From Phenylobacterium koreense (GTDB taxonomy: Bacteria; Pseudomonadota; Alphaproteobacteria; Caulobacterales; Caulobacteraceae), in NCBI RefSeq assembly GCF_040545335.1, contig NZ_JBEPLU010000001.1, positions 620,001-684,000 on the forward strand: DNA of 64,000 bases, in the 5' to 3' direction. The notes below the pieces were generated by a model. That model was not told the DNA's origin and ran no database searches. It saw only the letters and a program-made list of their open reading frames with translations. Position 1 is the first letter of the stretch; each line of letters begins with the position of its first letter. The translations under genes were made by a program, and so were the position numbers. Below are positions 37,967-45,963 of this stretch, one piece after another.

Positions 37967-38214
37967 TCCGCCAAGGCCAGGGCGGCATCGGCGGACCTGC
38001 GTCAAACCGACACGCCGCGATCTGGGCCCGCAGCTTCGCTCGAAGGCCGCGACACCAAGCGGGGAAAGGAACCGCGGGACGTCATGCAGTGTCGTGCAGT
38101 CGACATGAAAATTTGGCATGGCGCTCAATAAAGGCGCCCGCCGATCGAATTTAACGTCTCCGCAAGCGCTTAGGCCCATGCTGAGCATAAGTTCCTTCAG
38201 GACGCCGGCGTTTG

Positions 38215-39312
38215 ATGTCTTTGCCCGAGTTCTTCTTCGAGCGCATTACCAGCGAAATCCATCAGCAGATGGAAGGCGTGCTGGCGCTGGCCGAACGTCT
38301 GGCGCGTCAGCCCATGGGCGCCGACGCCCAGGCCTGCATCGCCGGCGTGACCGAGGCTGCGCGCACCGTGCGCCAGATCCTGGCCTCGTCGCAGGACCTC
38401 AAGAGCGCCACCGACAACGGCCTCTCCATCACACCCGAGCCGAAGCGCGCCGCCACCCTGGCCGACGAGGTCCAGGAGCGCTGGCAGGAGCGGGCGACCG
38501 ACAGCGGTCTGACCCTGCTGGTGTCCTATGACGGCGATCCGGACGCCCTGGTCATGGTCGACCCCATGCGCATGCACCAGGTGTTCGACGCCTTCATCGC
38601 CCAGGCCCTGGCGGGCCTGCGCCGAGGGGCGGTCGAGGCGACCTTGAAGGCCACGGCCAACGGCGACACCACTCGCCTGGAAGGCCGCGTCCGCGGCGGT
38701 GCGGATCCGGCGATGGGCGACCGCGCCCTGGACCTGCGCGAGATCGAGGCGCTGTTCGGCCTGGAAACCGCGCTCGGCGTCGCCCTGGGGCGGAAGATCG
38801 TCGAGACCCTGGGCGGCCAGGTCCGCGCGGAGCCGAATGTCGGGGCCGGCGAGACCTTCGTGTTCGAGATCGACGTGCCGACCGCCCGGGAGACGCAGCC
38901 GGCCGAGGAAGGCCTGGGCCAGGCCGAGCGCGCGGCGCACATCCTGGTGGTCGACGACAACGCCACCAACCGCATGGTGGCCGAGACGCTCTGCGAGATG
39001 TTCGACTGCACCTCGGAGTCGGCCACCGATGGGGTGGAGGCTGTGGAAGCGGCTCGCACCGGACGCTTCGACCTGATCCTGATGGACATCAAGATGCCGC
39101 GCATGGACGGCGTGACGGCGACGCGGGAGATCCGCGCCCTGCCCGGCGCCCCGGGCCGCGTGCCGATCATCGCCCTGACCGCGAACGCCGATCCCGAAGA
39201 CGCCGCCGGCTACCTCCGCGCGGGCATGAACGGCGTGGTGGAAAAGCCGATGAAACCGGAAAACCTCCTGAGGGCTTTGCAGGAGAACCTGAGCGAGGCG
39301 GCCGCCGCTTAA
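38215..39312 (+). CDS. hybrid pseudo-histidine kinase with receiver domain
   Basis: The protein has 365 residues. The N-terminal segment ERITSEIHQQMEGVLALAERLA aligns with a HisKA H-box (SHEIRTPMNGVLGM), but the phospho-acceptor position is Ser13, not His. The next region keeps the shape of an HATPase (VDPMRMHQVFDAFIAQAL; ALGVALGRKIVETLGGQVRA; GAGETFVFEIDVP) but lacks the N-box Asn and the DxGxG G1 box. The receiver (~240-365) looks active: HILVVDDNATNRMV, phospho-acceptor Asp291 in LILMDIKMPRMDG, and VEKPMKPENL. It is probably not a kinase. It may act as a regulated scaffold or phospho-acceptor. It stands alone, cytoplasmic, without sensor domain. Confidence 0.85.
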   Translation: MSLPEFFFERITSEIHQQMEGVLALAERLARQPMGADAQACIAGVTEAARTVRQILASSQDLKSATDNGLSITPEPKRAATLADEVQERWQERATDSGLTLLVSYDGDPDALVMVDPMRMHQVFDAFIAQALAGLRRGAVEATLKATANGDTTRLEGRVRGGADPAMGDRALDLREIEALFGLETALGVALGRKIVETLGGQVRAEPNVGAGETFVFEIDVPTARETQPAEEGLGQAERAAHILVVDDNATNRMVAETLCEMFDCTSESATDGVEAVEAARTGRFDLILMDIKMPRMDGVTATREIRALPGAPGRVPIIALTANADPEDAAGYLRAGMNGVVEKPMKPENLLRALQENLSEAAAA

Positions 39313-39402
39313 GTCCGCGACGCCCAGTCGCAGCGCTCGGCATTGTGCTTTGTTCACGGTCGGCGCGAGATCGTAATGCGCCGTCCTTGAGGTTACCTAG
39401 TC

Positions 39403-41019
39403 ATGCGCGCGACCGATGAAATCTACAGCTCCCTCCTGGATGGCGATCAGCGCGGCGGGGTCGTGGGCGGCAAACAGAGCCTGACCATCGACCAGGCGGC
39501 CTACCACCTGGTTCACGGCGAACCCGGCTGGTCCAGCCAACTGCAGACGCCTGCGACGGTCACCTACGCCTATCGCGCCGATGCGCCGGCGGTCATGCCG
39601 GACGGGGTCTCCGGTTTCACGCGCTTCACCACCGCCCAGATCCTCCAGGCCGAGCAGGCCCTGACGAGCTGGTCGGACGTCGCCAACATCACCTTCGTGC
39701 GGGTCGGGGCCGGAGCCTCGGGCGAAGGCGCCTATTCCGACCAGGCCACGATCCTGCTGGGGAACTACACGACCGGTCGCGAGACCGCCGCGGCGTTCGC
39801 CTATTTCCCCGGATCGACCGCCGCCAGCTCGGCTTCGGGCGACGTCTGGATCAACATCACCAAGGGCACGAACGCCGCGCCCGCCCCGGGCAACTATGGA
39901 GCCCTGGTGCTGGTGCACGAGCTCGGCCACACGATCGGCATCGACCATCCCGGAGACTACGACACCGGCGGATCGCCGACCTACGCCGCCGACGCGGCCT
40001 ATTACGAGGACAGCCGCCAGTACACGGTGATGACCTATTTCGGCGAGGCCAACACCGGCGCCTACTATGGCGGGCGCTACGCCGCGGCCCCGCAGCTCGA
40101 CGACATCGCCGCGGCTCAGCTCGAATACGGGGCCAACATGTCGACCCGGACGGGCGACACCATCTACGGCTTCCACTCGAACGCCGGGCGGGCCTGGTTC
40201 GACATCGCATCGGCGGACGCTCGGCCGGTCTTCGCCGTCTGGGACGCCGGGGGCCGCGACACCCTCGACTTCTCAGGGTTCGCCAACAGCCAGACCATCG
40301 ACCTGCGCGAGGGCTTCTTTTCGAGCGTCGGCGGGCTGACCGGCAACGTAGCGATCGCCAAGGGCGTCACCATCGAGAATGCGGTGGGCGGCTCGGGCGC
40401 AGACGCGATGATCGGCAACGGCGCCGACAACGCCCTGCTGGGCGGGGCCGGCGGCGACACGATCAGGGGCGGCGAGGGCTCGAACTTCCTGCGCGGCGAG
40501 GCAGGTGGGGACCTCATCTACGGCGGCGGCGGATTCGACGACATCCATGGCAACATGGGCGGCGACACCGGCTATGGCGGGGCGGGCGACGACTGGGTGG
40601 TCGGCGGCCAGAACAACGACCAGATGTTCGGCGAAGCCGGGGCCGACATCGTCTACGGCAACCTGGGCGACGACGTTCTCTACGGCGGCCTGGGTTCCGA
40701 CACGGTGCGCGGCGGCCAGGATCAGGACCTCGTCTATGGCGAGGACGGCGACGACTGGATCTCGGGCGACCGGGGCGACGACACCATCTGGGGCGGAGCC
40801 GGCGCCGATAGCTTCCACACCTGGGGCGACGCCGGCCTCGACCGGATCATGGACTTCAGCCGGGCGCAGGGCGACCGGGTGCTGGTCAGCGAGGCGGCAA
40901 GCTTCACCCTCGCCCAGATCGGCGCGGACGTGGTGATCACGATCGGCGCGGGCGCCCAGATGACCCTTGTCAATGTGGACGCCGCGACACTGTCGGACGG
41001 CTGGATCGTCTCGGTCTGA
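39403..41019 (+). CDS. serralysin-type M10 metalloprotease with RTX repeats
   Basis: The protein has 538 residues with no N-terminal signal peptide, as expected for type I secretion. The zinc motif is LVHELGHTIGIDHPG and the Met-turn is QYTVMTYFGE. The propeptide-like start (SLTIDQAAYHLVHGEPGW) is normal for the family. From ~335 to ~475 there are tandem GGxGxDxUx nonapeptides (GGAGGDTI, GGGGFDDIHG, GEDGDDWISG and others) that bind calcium in a beta-roll. The C-terminus holds the uncleaved export signal. It resembles Caulobacter S-layer-associated proteases. No ABC exporter genes are in the window. Confidence 0.93.
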   Translation: MRATDEIYSSLLDGDQRGGVVGGKQSLTIDQAAYHLVHGEPGWSSQLQTPATVTYAYRADAPAVMPDGVSGFTRFTTAQILQAEQALTSWSDVANITFVRVGAGASGEGAYSDQATILLGNYTTGRETAAAFAYFPGSTAASSASGDVWINITKGTNAAPAPGNYGALVLVHELGHTIGIDHPGDYDTGGSPTYAADAAYYEDSRQYTVMTYFGEANTGAYYGGRYAAAPQLDDIAAAQLEYGANMSTRTGDTIYGFHSNAGRAWFDIASADARPVFAVWDAGGRDTLDFSGFANSQTIDLREGFFSSVGGLTGNVAIAKGVTIENAVGGSGADAMIGNGADNALLGGAGGDTIRGGEGSNFLRGEAGGDLIYGGGGFDDIHGNMGGDTGYGGAGDDWVVGGQNNDQMFGEAGADIVYGNLGDDVLYGGLGSDTVRGGQDQDLVYGEDGDDWISGDRGDDTIWGGAGADSFHTWGDAGLDRIMDFSRAQGDRVLVSEAASFTLAQIGADVVITIGAGAQMTLVNVDAATLSDGWIVSV

Positions 41020-41038
41020 CGATCCGGCTCAACGCACC

Positions 41039-41251
41039 TCAGAGCTGGTTGTACTCGCCGCAGCGGCAGCGCACGACGACGTCGCGCAGGTCTTGACGAT
41101 CATGGGTGGTCAGGACCACCGCCTCGCAGGCGCCGCAGAGGAAGGCAGAGCCGGCTTCGTCGGCCGAAACCTCGGGGCTTTCCACCGCCTGGATGACTTC
41201 CCGCCGTCCGACAAACAATCCGGGGAACACTCGAAGGGACGTCATAATCAT
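41039..41251 (-). CDS. small protein with two CxxC-type motifs
   Basis: The protein has 70 residues from the ATG at 41251, with GAGG upstream (a second ATG two codons later). It contains FLCGACEAVVL and VVRCRCGEYNQL, two Cys pairs that could hold one zinc, as in small zinc-ribbon proteins. The middle (REVIQAVESPEVSADEAG) is acidic. I do not know its function. It is convergent with the protease gene. Confidence 0.55.
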   Translation of the reverse strand: MIMTSLRVFPGLFVGRREVIQAVESPEVSADEAGSAFLCGACEAVVLTTHDRQDLRDVVVRCRCGEYNQL

Positions 41252-41358
41252 AAGAACTGCCTCATTCTGACCCCGACTTGGGCCACGGTACTGAGCATAT
41301 GCAAAACCCAACTACCCTTATTCCGCTGCATCGCAATGAAGTTTATGAGACGCACATC

Positions 41359-41390
41359 AAAAAGGCGCCGCGGCCGGAGCGGCCGGCGCC
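41359..41390 (-). terminator. minus-strand terminator-like hairpin
   Basis: A ten-base GC stem with a 2-base bulge (GGCGCC..GGCC facing GGCCGGCGCC) is followed on the minus strand by five T residues (41359-41363). No minus-strand gene ends just upstream of it, so it would end an unseen transcript or act as an attenuator 110 bases before the small CxxC gene. Confidence 0.5.
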
Positions 41391-41501
41391 GGGAAAGCGG
41401 CCGACAGGCGGAACCGGCCGCGCAGCGTCCCGTTTCAGAAACTCCAGCAACCGCGACAGCGCCGGCGCGTGTGGCCTCGCGCCCATGACACGGAGAGCCC
41501 C

Positions 41502-41909
41502 ATGACCAACGCTTACGAAACCGAATCCAACGCCCGCGCGGCCGTCCGCGAGGCCGGCGAGACCTTCCGCGACGCCGCGGCCGACGTCGGCGGCGAAACC
41601 AAGCGCGCCGCCAAGCGCGCCAAGAACAGCGCGGCCGCCGCCTCGGGCGCGCTGGCCGAAGCGGCGACCACCTTCGCCCGCGACGCCCGCGCCGTGGTCG
41701 GCGACAAGGTCGGCAAGGCCAGGGTGCAGGCCGAGCGCCAATACGGCCGCATCAAGGAACAGGCCAAGGTCCGCGCCGAAGAAGCCGACGTGTTCGTGCA
41801 CGAGCGGCCCTACATCGCCCTGGGAGCGGCAGCTCTCGCGGGCTTCCTGATCGGCCACCTGATGAGCTCCTCGCGCTCGAACGTGGTATACTTGCGGGAC
41901 GATCGGTAG
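41502..41909 (+). CDS. DUF883 (ElaB/YqjD-like) membrane-anchored protein
   Basis: The protein has 135 residues from the ATG at 41502 with GGAGAG upstream. Most of the chain is a long charged Ala-rich helix (AGETFRDAAADVGGETKRAAKRAKNSAAAASG..). A C-terminal segment RPYIALGAAALAGFLIGHLMSS forms the membrane anchor, then SNVVYLRDDR. In E. coli the YqjD/ElaB family sits in the inner membrane and binds ribosomes in stationary phase. It is in a group of small stress-type genes. Confidence 0.8.
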   Translation: MTNAYETESNARAAVREAGETFRDAAADVGGETKRAAKRAKNSAAAASGALAEAATTFARDARAVVGDKVGKARVQAERQYGRIKEQAKVRAEEADVFVHERPYIALGAAALAGFLIGHLMSSSRSNVVYLRDDR

Positions 41910-41972
41910 TCGGAAGGCTACCGGCGCCGATCCTGCTCGCAGGCCAGCCATAGCGCTGGGTGAGGATCAATA

Positions 41973-42149
41973 ATGGACAGGCAGACGCCAGCTCCCCCCT
42001 ATGAACTGGAGATCGCTCCGGACGGCGAGTTCTGGCGCTACCGAAAGCGCTGGCGCACCGGGGTGAGGCGCTTCCTGCCGTCCTTCTGGCACGCGACGGA
42101 CGCCGATGGCGTCCGCATCCTGCGACGCGAGCAGCGCCCGGAACGATAA
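41973..42149 (+). CDS. small basic protein, 58 residues
   Basis: The frame starts at an ATG with GAGG about 8 bases upstream and encodes 58 residues with a high share of Arg and Trp (EFWRYRKRWRTGVRRFLPSF, then WHATDADGVRILRR). The net charge is strongly positive. It starts 63 bases after the DUF883 stop and may share its transcript. I recognise no family; third codon positions are GC-rich as in true genes here. Confidence 0.45.
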   Translation: MDRQTPAPPYELEIAPDGEFWRYRKRWRTGVRRFLPSFWHATDADGVRILRREQRPER

Positions 42150-42157
42150 GGGGCTCT

Positions 42158-42340
42158 TCAGGACGATCTCAGGTGAGCGGCCGCCTCGTCGAGCTTGGCC
42201 CGATCGCTGCCGTGCCTGGCGATAAGCTCGCGCGCCTGGTCGGGCGTAATCCCATGCGTCTCCGCGAAACGGACGACATTGAGAGTCTCCCCGGCTGAGG
42301 CGCCGCTGCGATCGGCTTCCGGGCGCTTGTCATCGGACAT
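42158..42340 (-). CDS. DUF3606-family small protein
   Basis: The protein has 60 residues from the ATG at 42340 with a strong AGGAGGA ribosome-binding site. It ends in the family pattern ETHGITPDQARELIARHGSDRAKLDEAAAHLRS, preceded by a hydrophilic start (SDDKRPEADRSGAS). DUF3606 proteins are ~60 residues, found in alphaproteobacteria and of unknown role, often in general-stress gene groups. It is divergent from the coaD-like gene. Confidence 0.72.
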   Translation of the reverse strand: MSDDKRPEADRSGASAGETLNVVRFAETHGITPDQARELIARHGSDRAKLDEAAAHLRSS

Positions 42341-42458
42341 GATCGGCTCCTCCTGCCCCGATGAAGGGTCAGGGACGCAGAAGGTTCCGAGCTTGACGAA
42401 CCGGGCCATGCGAAGCCTTGATACCGGCGTCGGCCTCGCCACCTGCCCCCAAGGATTC

Positions 42459-42989
42459 ATGAAGCCCACGCGAACCCGCGCCCTCTACGCCGGCTCCTTC
42501 GATCCGATCACCCGCGGTCATCTGGACATCGTCGAAAAGGCGCTGAAGACCTTCGACATCGTGCACGTGGCGGTGGGGATCAACCCGCTCAAGACCGGCC
42601 TCTTCAGGATCGAGGAGCGACTCGACCTGATCCGCGGGTCCATCCTCGACATGAAGCTGGGCGGGGCGCAGGAAGGCCTGCCCGAGCAGGTGGAAATCGG
42701 CTCCTTCGGCGGGACGGAGAGCGTCATCAAGTACGCGCGCCGGATCGGCGCCACCCATGTGGTGCGCGGCCTGCGCCAGTTCTCGGACTTCGACGACGAG
42801 TTCCGTTTTCACGGTATCTTCGGACGCCTGGAGCCGGCGATCCCGATGATCCACCTGATCTGCCACGAGACCTTTCTGCACGTCAGCTCCAGCACCGCCA
42901 GGGAGCTCGCCAGTCTCGGGGAGGACGTGTCCTGGCTGGTCACGCCCAGCGTCGAGCGAGCCCTGCAGGAGAAGTTCCCGGCGGCCTAA
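42459..42989 (+). CDS. coaD: phosphopantetheine adenylyltransferase-like protein (divergent CoaD)
   Basis: The protein has 176 residues. The nucleotidyltransferase motif ALYAGSFDPITRGHLDIV (T/HxGH) matches CoaD, as do INPLKTGLFRIEERLDLI (the Lys of the active site), HVVRGLRQFSDFDDE and VSSSTARELASLGEDVSWLV. CoaD transfers AMP from ATP to 4'-phosphopantetheine, the fourth step of CoA synthesis. Compared with typical CoaD the middle helix is unusual: FRFHGIFGRLEPAIPMIHLI replaces the common ..MN..L.P...T.FL. It may be the organism's CoaD or a paralogue with another substrate. Confidence 0.8.
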   Translation: MKPTRTRALYAGSFDPITRGHLDIVEKALKTFDIVHVAVGINPLKTGLFRIEERLDLIRGSILDMKLGGAQEGLPEQVEIGSFGGTESVIKYARRIGATHVVRGLRQFSDFDDEFRFHGIFGRLEPAIPMIHLICHETFLHVSSSTARELASLGEDVSWLVTPSVERALQEKFPAA

Positions 42990-43402
42990 GCCATCCAGCC
43001 CGGCTGGGCCGCGGCTTGACGTATCCAGTCGGCCATCAGCTTCTCGTCCAGCGCCTCACCCTCATGGATGTGGAAATAGCGGGTGTTCTCGTCCTTGGAC
43101 CCGACCGGGGGGAGCGGGTCCAACGACGCGCCCCGGAAGAAGGCCAGCTTGATGTACTTGCTGTAGCAATGAAGGCTGAGGAACCAGCCCTGCCCCTCGA
43201 CGCCATAGAACGGCGAATTCCATTTGACCGCCTTGCGCACACCCGGAACGACGCGCTCGATCAGGGCGTCCAGCCGGGCGCCGGCCTCGCTCTTCCAGCC
43301 CGGCATGGCGGCGATATAGGCCTGGACGGGGGCATCGCCCTCGCCCTTCGGAATCTGCGGATTGCCGCCCGACAGCAGCTTCGGCTCGGAGACCCTGGTC
43401 AT
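42986..43402 (-). CDS. DUF1801-family protein
   Basis: The protein has 138 residues from the ATG at 43402. It has the YdhG-like DUF1801 core: APVQAYIAAMPGWKSEAGAR, IERVVPGVRKAVKWNSPFYG, GWFLSLHCYSKYIKLAFFRG and DEKLMADWIRQAA. The fold is small and frataxin-like; function is unknown. Its stop overlaps the coaD-like stop by 4 bases. It is divergent from a second DUF1801 gene only 44 bases away. Confidence 0.8.
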   Translation of the reverse strand: MTRVSEPKLLSGGNPQIPKGEGDAPVQAYIAAMPGWKSEAGARLDALIERVVPGVRKAVKWNSPFYGVEGQGWFLSLHCYSKYIKLAFFRGASLDPLPPVGSKDENTRYFHIHEGEALDEKLMADWIRQAAAQPGWMA

Positions 43403-43446
43403 TGGCTTGCTCGCCGGTATGCTTCGCCCGGAAGGTAGGCGGGCCC

Positions 43447-43836
43447 ATGAAAGACGACACCGCGGCGAAGGGCGAGTCCCCTTCGCAACTGATCGATGCA
43501 AGGATCGCCGAACTGGGCGACTGGCGGGGCGCGACGCTGGCGCGGGTCCGCGCGCTCATCAAGGAGGCCGAGCCGGGAGTCGTCGAAGAATGGAAGTGGC
43601 GGGGCGTCCCGACCTGGTATCGCGACGGGATGATCTGCACTGGCGAGACCTACAAGAAGGTCGTGAAGCTGACCTTCGCCAAGGGCGCCTCGCTGGAGGA
43701 CCCCGCCGGCCTCTTCAACTCCAGCCTCGACGGCGCGGTTCGGCGGGCCATCGACATCAGGGAAGGCGAGACGATCGACGAGAACGCCTTCAAGGCGTTG
43801 ATCCGCGCAGCGGTCGCCCTCAACGCCCGACGCTAG
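43447..43836 (+). CDS. DUF1801-family protein, second copy
   Basis: The protein has 129 residues from the ATG at 43447. The core follows the same pattern as its neighbour: SQLIDARIAELGDWRGATL, EAEPGVVEEWKWRGVPTWYR, GETYKKVVKLTFAKGASLED and NAFKALIRAAVALN. It belongs to the shorter DUF1801 group. The two genes are probably an old divergent duplication. Function is unknown. Confidence 0.8.
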   Translation: MKDDTAAKGESPSQLIDARIAELGDWRGATLARVRALIKEAEPGVVEEWKWRGVPTWYRDGMICTGETYKKVVKLTFAKGASLEDPAGLFNSSLDGAVRRAIDIREGETIDENAFKALIRAAVALNARR

Positions 43837-43837
43837 G

Positions 43838-44725
43838 TCAGAACGCCTTCGATATCTCGACGCCCAGGTCGATCGCCGTGAACCGCGACCGTTCCCGGTT
43901 CGAGAAGCGGTTGACGAAGGCGGCCTCCCAGGTGAGCCACAGGCCCTCGCCCAGCTCCCGCTCGGCGAGCAGCACCAGCGCGGCGGTCACGTCGTTGCGC
44001 CTGGCGTTGGTCCCGCCGTTGAAGTCGGAAAAGATCAGGTCGCCCTCGATCGTGAGGTCGTAGCCAAGCTGCGGCTCTGCCAGCGTGTGCGCCGCCAGGG
44101 CCGCCAGGCGCGTGCGCCGCTCCTCGGGCACGTCGGAGTGCTCGTACTCGGCCGACAACTCCGCATCGATCGGGCCGAGGCTGGCGCTGTAGGTCAGGTT
44201 GCTGATCGCCAGATGGAAATCCTTCTCGGAGAAGTCGTCGGCATAGACGCCGAGCATAACGAATTCCGCGGTCAGCGTGCCTGAGCCAAGCGGGCGCTGC
44301 GCGTAGACGAAGCCTTCGAGCCGCCCCTCGCCCACCTGGTCGTCGTAGTCCGAGTTGTAGTAGTCGCCATCGATGGCGGCGCCAGCGCCGACGCTCCAGC
44401 CCATCAGCGGGACCGGCGTGACCGACACTCCGAGCCCCGGGGTCAGATAGCCCGTTTCGATCCGGTCCGACGGGGTCGTGCCGGCGTTGGTGGTGTAGAC
44501 CCCGCGCAGCGAGAGATCGAAGGTCACCGGCCGGCCGCGCGCCGCCTCGATGGTCGGCAGCTCGCCGATGTCATGCGGATGCCGGCGCAACGCATCGTCG
44601 ATGTCATAGCGGCCGGTGGAGTCGGCCTCCTGGGCCTTGGCGGCGCCGGCCAGGGCCACGACGACGGTGGCCATAACCCCGGCGGCGCGGGCCGCCAGAC
44701 GCAAGATTCTAGAACTCCACCGCAT
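43838..44725 (-). CDS. outer-membrane beta-barrel protein in the arginine operon
   Basis: The protein has 295 residues. A signal peptide ([17 protein letters not shown]) is followed by a stretch with alternating strands rich in aromatic and acidic residues ([40 protein letters not shown]). The end is ..[13 protein letters not shown] with the barrel-type terminal Phe. I recognise no named family, though such ~300-residue barrels are common in Caulobacterales. Its start lies 17 bases inside the end of arcA, so it is part of the operon. It could let arginine or citrulline cross the outer membrane (inference). Confidence 0.65.
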   Translation of the reverse strand: MRWSSRILRLAARAAGVMATVVVALAGAAKAQEADSTGRYDIDDALRRHPHDIGELPTIEAARGRPVTFDLSLRGVYTTNAGTTPSDRIETGYLTPGLGVSVTPVPLMGWSVGAGAAIDGDYYNSDYDDQVGEGRLEGFVYAQRPLGSGTLTAEFVMLGVYADDFSEKDFHLAISNLTYSASLGPIDAELSAEYEHSDVPEERRTRLAALAAHTLAEPQLGYDLTIEGDLIFSDFNGGTNARRNDVTAALVLLAERELGEGLWLTWEAAFVNRFSNRERSRFTAIDLGVEISKAF

Positions 44726-45950
44726 CGCGCTGCAGCGGGCAGGTCAGGCAGTGACCACCGCCCCGCCCTCGGCCCAGCTCGCCACCGGCGAAAGTGATCA
44801 CCTCGATCCCGGCCTTGCGCAGCAGTGTATTGGTGAAGGTGTTGCGGTCATAGGCATAGACCACGCCGGGCGAGGCGCAGATCAGGTTCGCGCCGCTGTC
44901 CCACTGGGTCCGTTCGCGCATGTAGGCCGTGCCGCCGGTCTCGACCACGCGCATCTTCTTCACGCCCAGGGCCTCGCCGACGGTCTCGACGAGCGAGCCT
45001 TTGTCCCGGCGAAGATCCAGCTCGCCCGGCTTGCCGCCCGGCCGGTAGGAGTAGGCGTGGATCTGGTTGACGATCTCCGGATAGGTCAGCACGCAGTCGC
45101 GGTCGGCGAAGGTGAACACCGTGTCCAGGTGCATGGCCGCGCGCAGCTTGGGCATGGCCGCCACGATCACGCGCTGGGCCGCGCCAGCTTCGAACAGCTT
45201 GCGGGCGAGCTGGCCGATGGCCTGGCGCGAGGTGCGCTCGCTCATGCCGATCAGCACGGCGCCGGCGCCGATCGGCATCACGTCCCCGCCCTCGAGCGTG
45301 GCCAGCCCCCAGTCCTGCGTCGGGTCGCCCCACCAGACCTTCACCTTGCCGGCGAAGGCCGGATGGAATTTGTAGATTGCCGTGGCGAGGATGGTCTCCT
45401 CGTGCCGGGCCGGCCAATAGAGCGGGTTGAGCGTCACCCCGCCATAGATCCAGCAGGTGGTGTCCCGCGTGTAGAGCGTGTTGGGCAGCGGCGGCAGCAG
45501 GTACTCGGCCACGCCCGCGGCGTCGCGGATGAGCTGCAGGGCTCGGCCGCCGAGGTCGGCCGGAAACTCCTCGGTGGAGAGGCCGCCGATCAGCACCTCG
45601 GCCAGTTCGCGGGCGGGCAGGCCGTCGAGATAGCTGCGGATCTCGTCCAGCAGCTCGACGCCCATCTGGTTGGCGACCACCTGATTGTCGAGGATCCATC
45701 TGCGGCCCTCGGGGATGGCCGCCACGGTGGTCAGGAGGTTGTGCATCTCCAGCACCTCGACGCCGCGGTCGCGCAGCTTCTGCATGAAGTCGAAGTGGTC
45801 GCGCTTGGCCGCCTCGACCCACAGGACGTCGTCAAACAGCAGGTCGTCGCAATTGCTGGGGGTCAGCCGCTGGTGCGCCCGGCCCGGCGCGCAGACCAGC
45901 ACCTTTCGCAGTTGGCCGACCTCGGAATGAACGCCGTACTCGCCTGCCAT
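44709..45950 (-). CDS. arcA: arginine deiminase
   Basis: The protein has 413 residues, the normal length. It carries the guanidino-group-modifying fold with the catalytic Cys401 in [17 protein letters not shown]. Substrate-binding blocks include [24 protein letters not shown] and [25 protein letters not shown]. The N-terminal [24 protein letters not shown] is typical. It hydrolyses arginine to citrulline and ammonia. It follows the transporter gene by 13 bases. arcB and arcC are not in the window. Confidence 0.97.
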   Translation of the reverse strand: MAGEYGVHSEVGQLRKVLVCAPGRAHQRLTPSNCDDLLFDDVLWVEAAKRDHFDFMQKLRDRGVEVLEMHNLLTTVAAIPEGRRWILDNQVVANQMGVELLDEIRSYLDGLPARELAEVLIGGLSTEEFPADLGGRALQLIRDAAGVAEYLLPPLPNTLYTRDTTCWIYGGVTLNPLYWPARHEETILATAIYKFHPAFAGKVKVWWGDPTQDWGLATLEGGDVMPIGAGAVLIGMSERTSRQAIGQLARKLFEAGAAQRVIVAAMPKLRAAMHLDTVFTFADRDCVLTYPEIVNQIHAYSYRPGGKPGELDLRRDKGSLVETVGEALGVKKMRVVETGGTAYMRERTQWDSGANLICASPGVVYAYDRNTFTNTLLRKAGIEVITFAGGELGRGRGGGHCLTCPLQRDAVEF

Positions 45951-45963
45951 GAGATGCCTCCAT

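Noticed and set aside
38197..39357. 386-residue minus-strand frame opposite the pseudokinase
   Set aside because: It is a shadow of a gene with a recognisable receiver domain.
40430..40830. Tandem DNA repeats in the protease gene, considered as a CRISPR or satellite
   Set aside because: They encode RTX nonapeptides and are imperfect at DNA level.
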